NCBI GenBank assembly: GCA_034008185.1 | Contig: CM067081.1 | Coordinates: 7,935,821-7,999,820 of the forward strand | Direction: 5' to 3' | Source of the DNA: Gorsachius magnificus | Lineage: Eukaryota > Chordata > Aves > Pelecaniformes > Ardeidae | Length of the DNA stretch: 64,000 nucleotides | Shown here: piece after piece, positions 63,881-64,000 of the stretch | How the letters are laid out: each line of letters opens with the position of its first letter | Position numbering within the stretch: the stretch's first letter is position 1 | The notes under the pieces: generated by a model | The model's input: the letters and a program-made list of their open reading frames with translations, nothing else | The model's database searches: none | What the model was told of the DNA's origin: nothing | Translations under genes and position numbers: made by a program

Positions 63881-64000
63881 CAGCCCACATACAGGGAGCT
63901 TACAGTACATTGCCAAGTAAGTTTAAAATAAAGAAAAATAGAAGTTTTTGAAGTGTTACCATATGTTACCAATGTGCAACCAAGTAACAGGCTTAAAATA

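Larger units (their letters stand above)
1..64000 (+). other. DLG2: DLG2 gene body (internal part; four coding exons and their introns)
   Basis: The four exons join into one continuous 198-codon stretch (594 nt) that I recognise as DLG2 rather than its paralogues. Distinguishing pieces are [17 protein letters not shown] after PDZ1, [20 protein letters not shown] and [17 protein letters not shown] in PDZ2, and [18 protein letters not shown] in the linker; DLG1, DLG3 and DLG4 differ at many of these places. DLG2 is a membrane-associated guanylate-kinase scaffold of the postsynaptic density. Its PDZ domains bind C-terminal tails of NMDA-receptor subunits and potassium channels. No start codon, stop codon, promoter or polyadenylation site of the gene lies in the window. 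The gene may start before base 1 and certainly continues past base 64000, because the frame is open at the end of exon D. Confidence 0.95.
53466..64000 (+). other. DLG2 intron after exon D (5' part, over 10.5 kb)
   Basis: Begins with donor GTCAGA. It holds an old CR1 piece (about 54501-54585), an A-rich tract (55305-55340), a long broken CR1 (57455-59905) with insertions, a second CR1 end (59906-60204) and a probable CR1 piece near the window end. No further DLG2 exon is visible. 60.2-63.6 kb is AT-rich sequence with nothing that I can name. Confidence 0.85.

Noticed and set aside
1..64000. CRISPR arrays, operons, tRNA or rRNA genes, phage or defence systems
   Set aside because: No regularly spaced repeats, no clustered long frames and no tRNA or rRNA signature; the window is vertebrate intron.

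Overview
The window is vertebrate nuclear DNA, almost certainly from a neognath bird and probably Neoaves. Three things point there. It is studded with CR1 LINE 3' ends, with the typical terminal TTCTATGA/TCATAGAA octamers. It carries two solo LTRs of an ERVL-like family common in bird genomes, each with a 5-bp target duplication. And its only recognisable protein-coding gene is made of short, intron-separated exons. It is AT-rich, gene-poor intronic sequence. There is no operon, CRISPR array, phage or prokaryotic system in it.

The gene is DLG2 (PSD-93/chapsyn-110), a postsynaptic MAGUK scaffold, read on the + strand. Four internal coding exons are visible: A (11785-11954, second half of PDZ1 and start of PDZ2), B (39563-39699, GLGF loop and middle of PDZ2), C (50280-50424, rest of PDZ2) and D (53324-53465, PDZ2-PDZ3 linker). 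All splice sites are GT-AG and the reading frame passes cleanly across every junction (phases 2, 1, 0, 1, 2). The introns between them are about 27.6, 10.6 and 2.9 kb. The window begins inside the intron before A and ends inside the intron after D, so the promoter, first exons, PDZ3, SH3 and guanylate-kinase parts lie outside.

Layout. 1-11784: upstream intron with an old CR1 tail (about 1701-2112), MIR-like fragments, a GC-rich patch and a sense-oriented solo LTR (6572-7166). 11955-39562: long intron with an antisense solo LTR (14440-15018), a local duplication (19195/20053), several CR1 copies including a broken ORF2 fragment (29345-30505), a possible antisense terminal exon (18225-18362) and a pre-miRNA-sized hairpin (36784-36843). 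39700-50279: nested CR1s (42551-43850). 50425-53323: short intron with little in it. 53466-64000: downstream intron with a long, broken CR1 (57455-59905) that itself contains insertions.

Nothing here is a demonstrated new system. The observations most worth testing are the inverted LTR pair bracketing exon A (back-splicing or RNA editing), the antisense terminal-exon-like ORF at 18.2 kb, the hairpin at 36.8 kb, and the symmetric B+C exon pair whose joint skipping would remove PDZ2 in frame.
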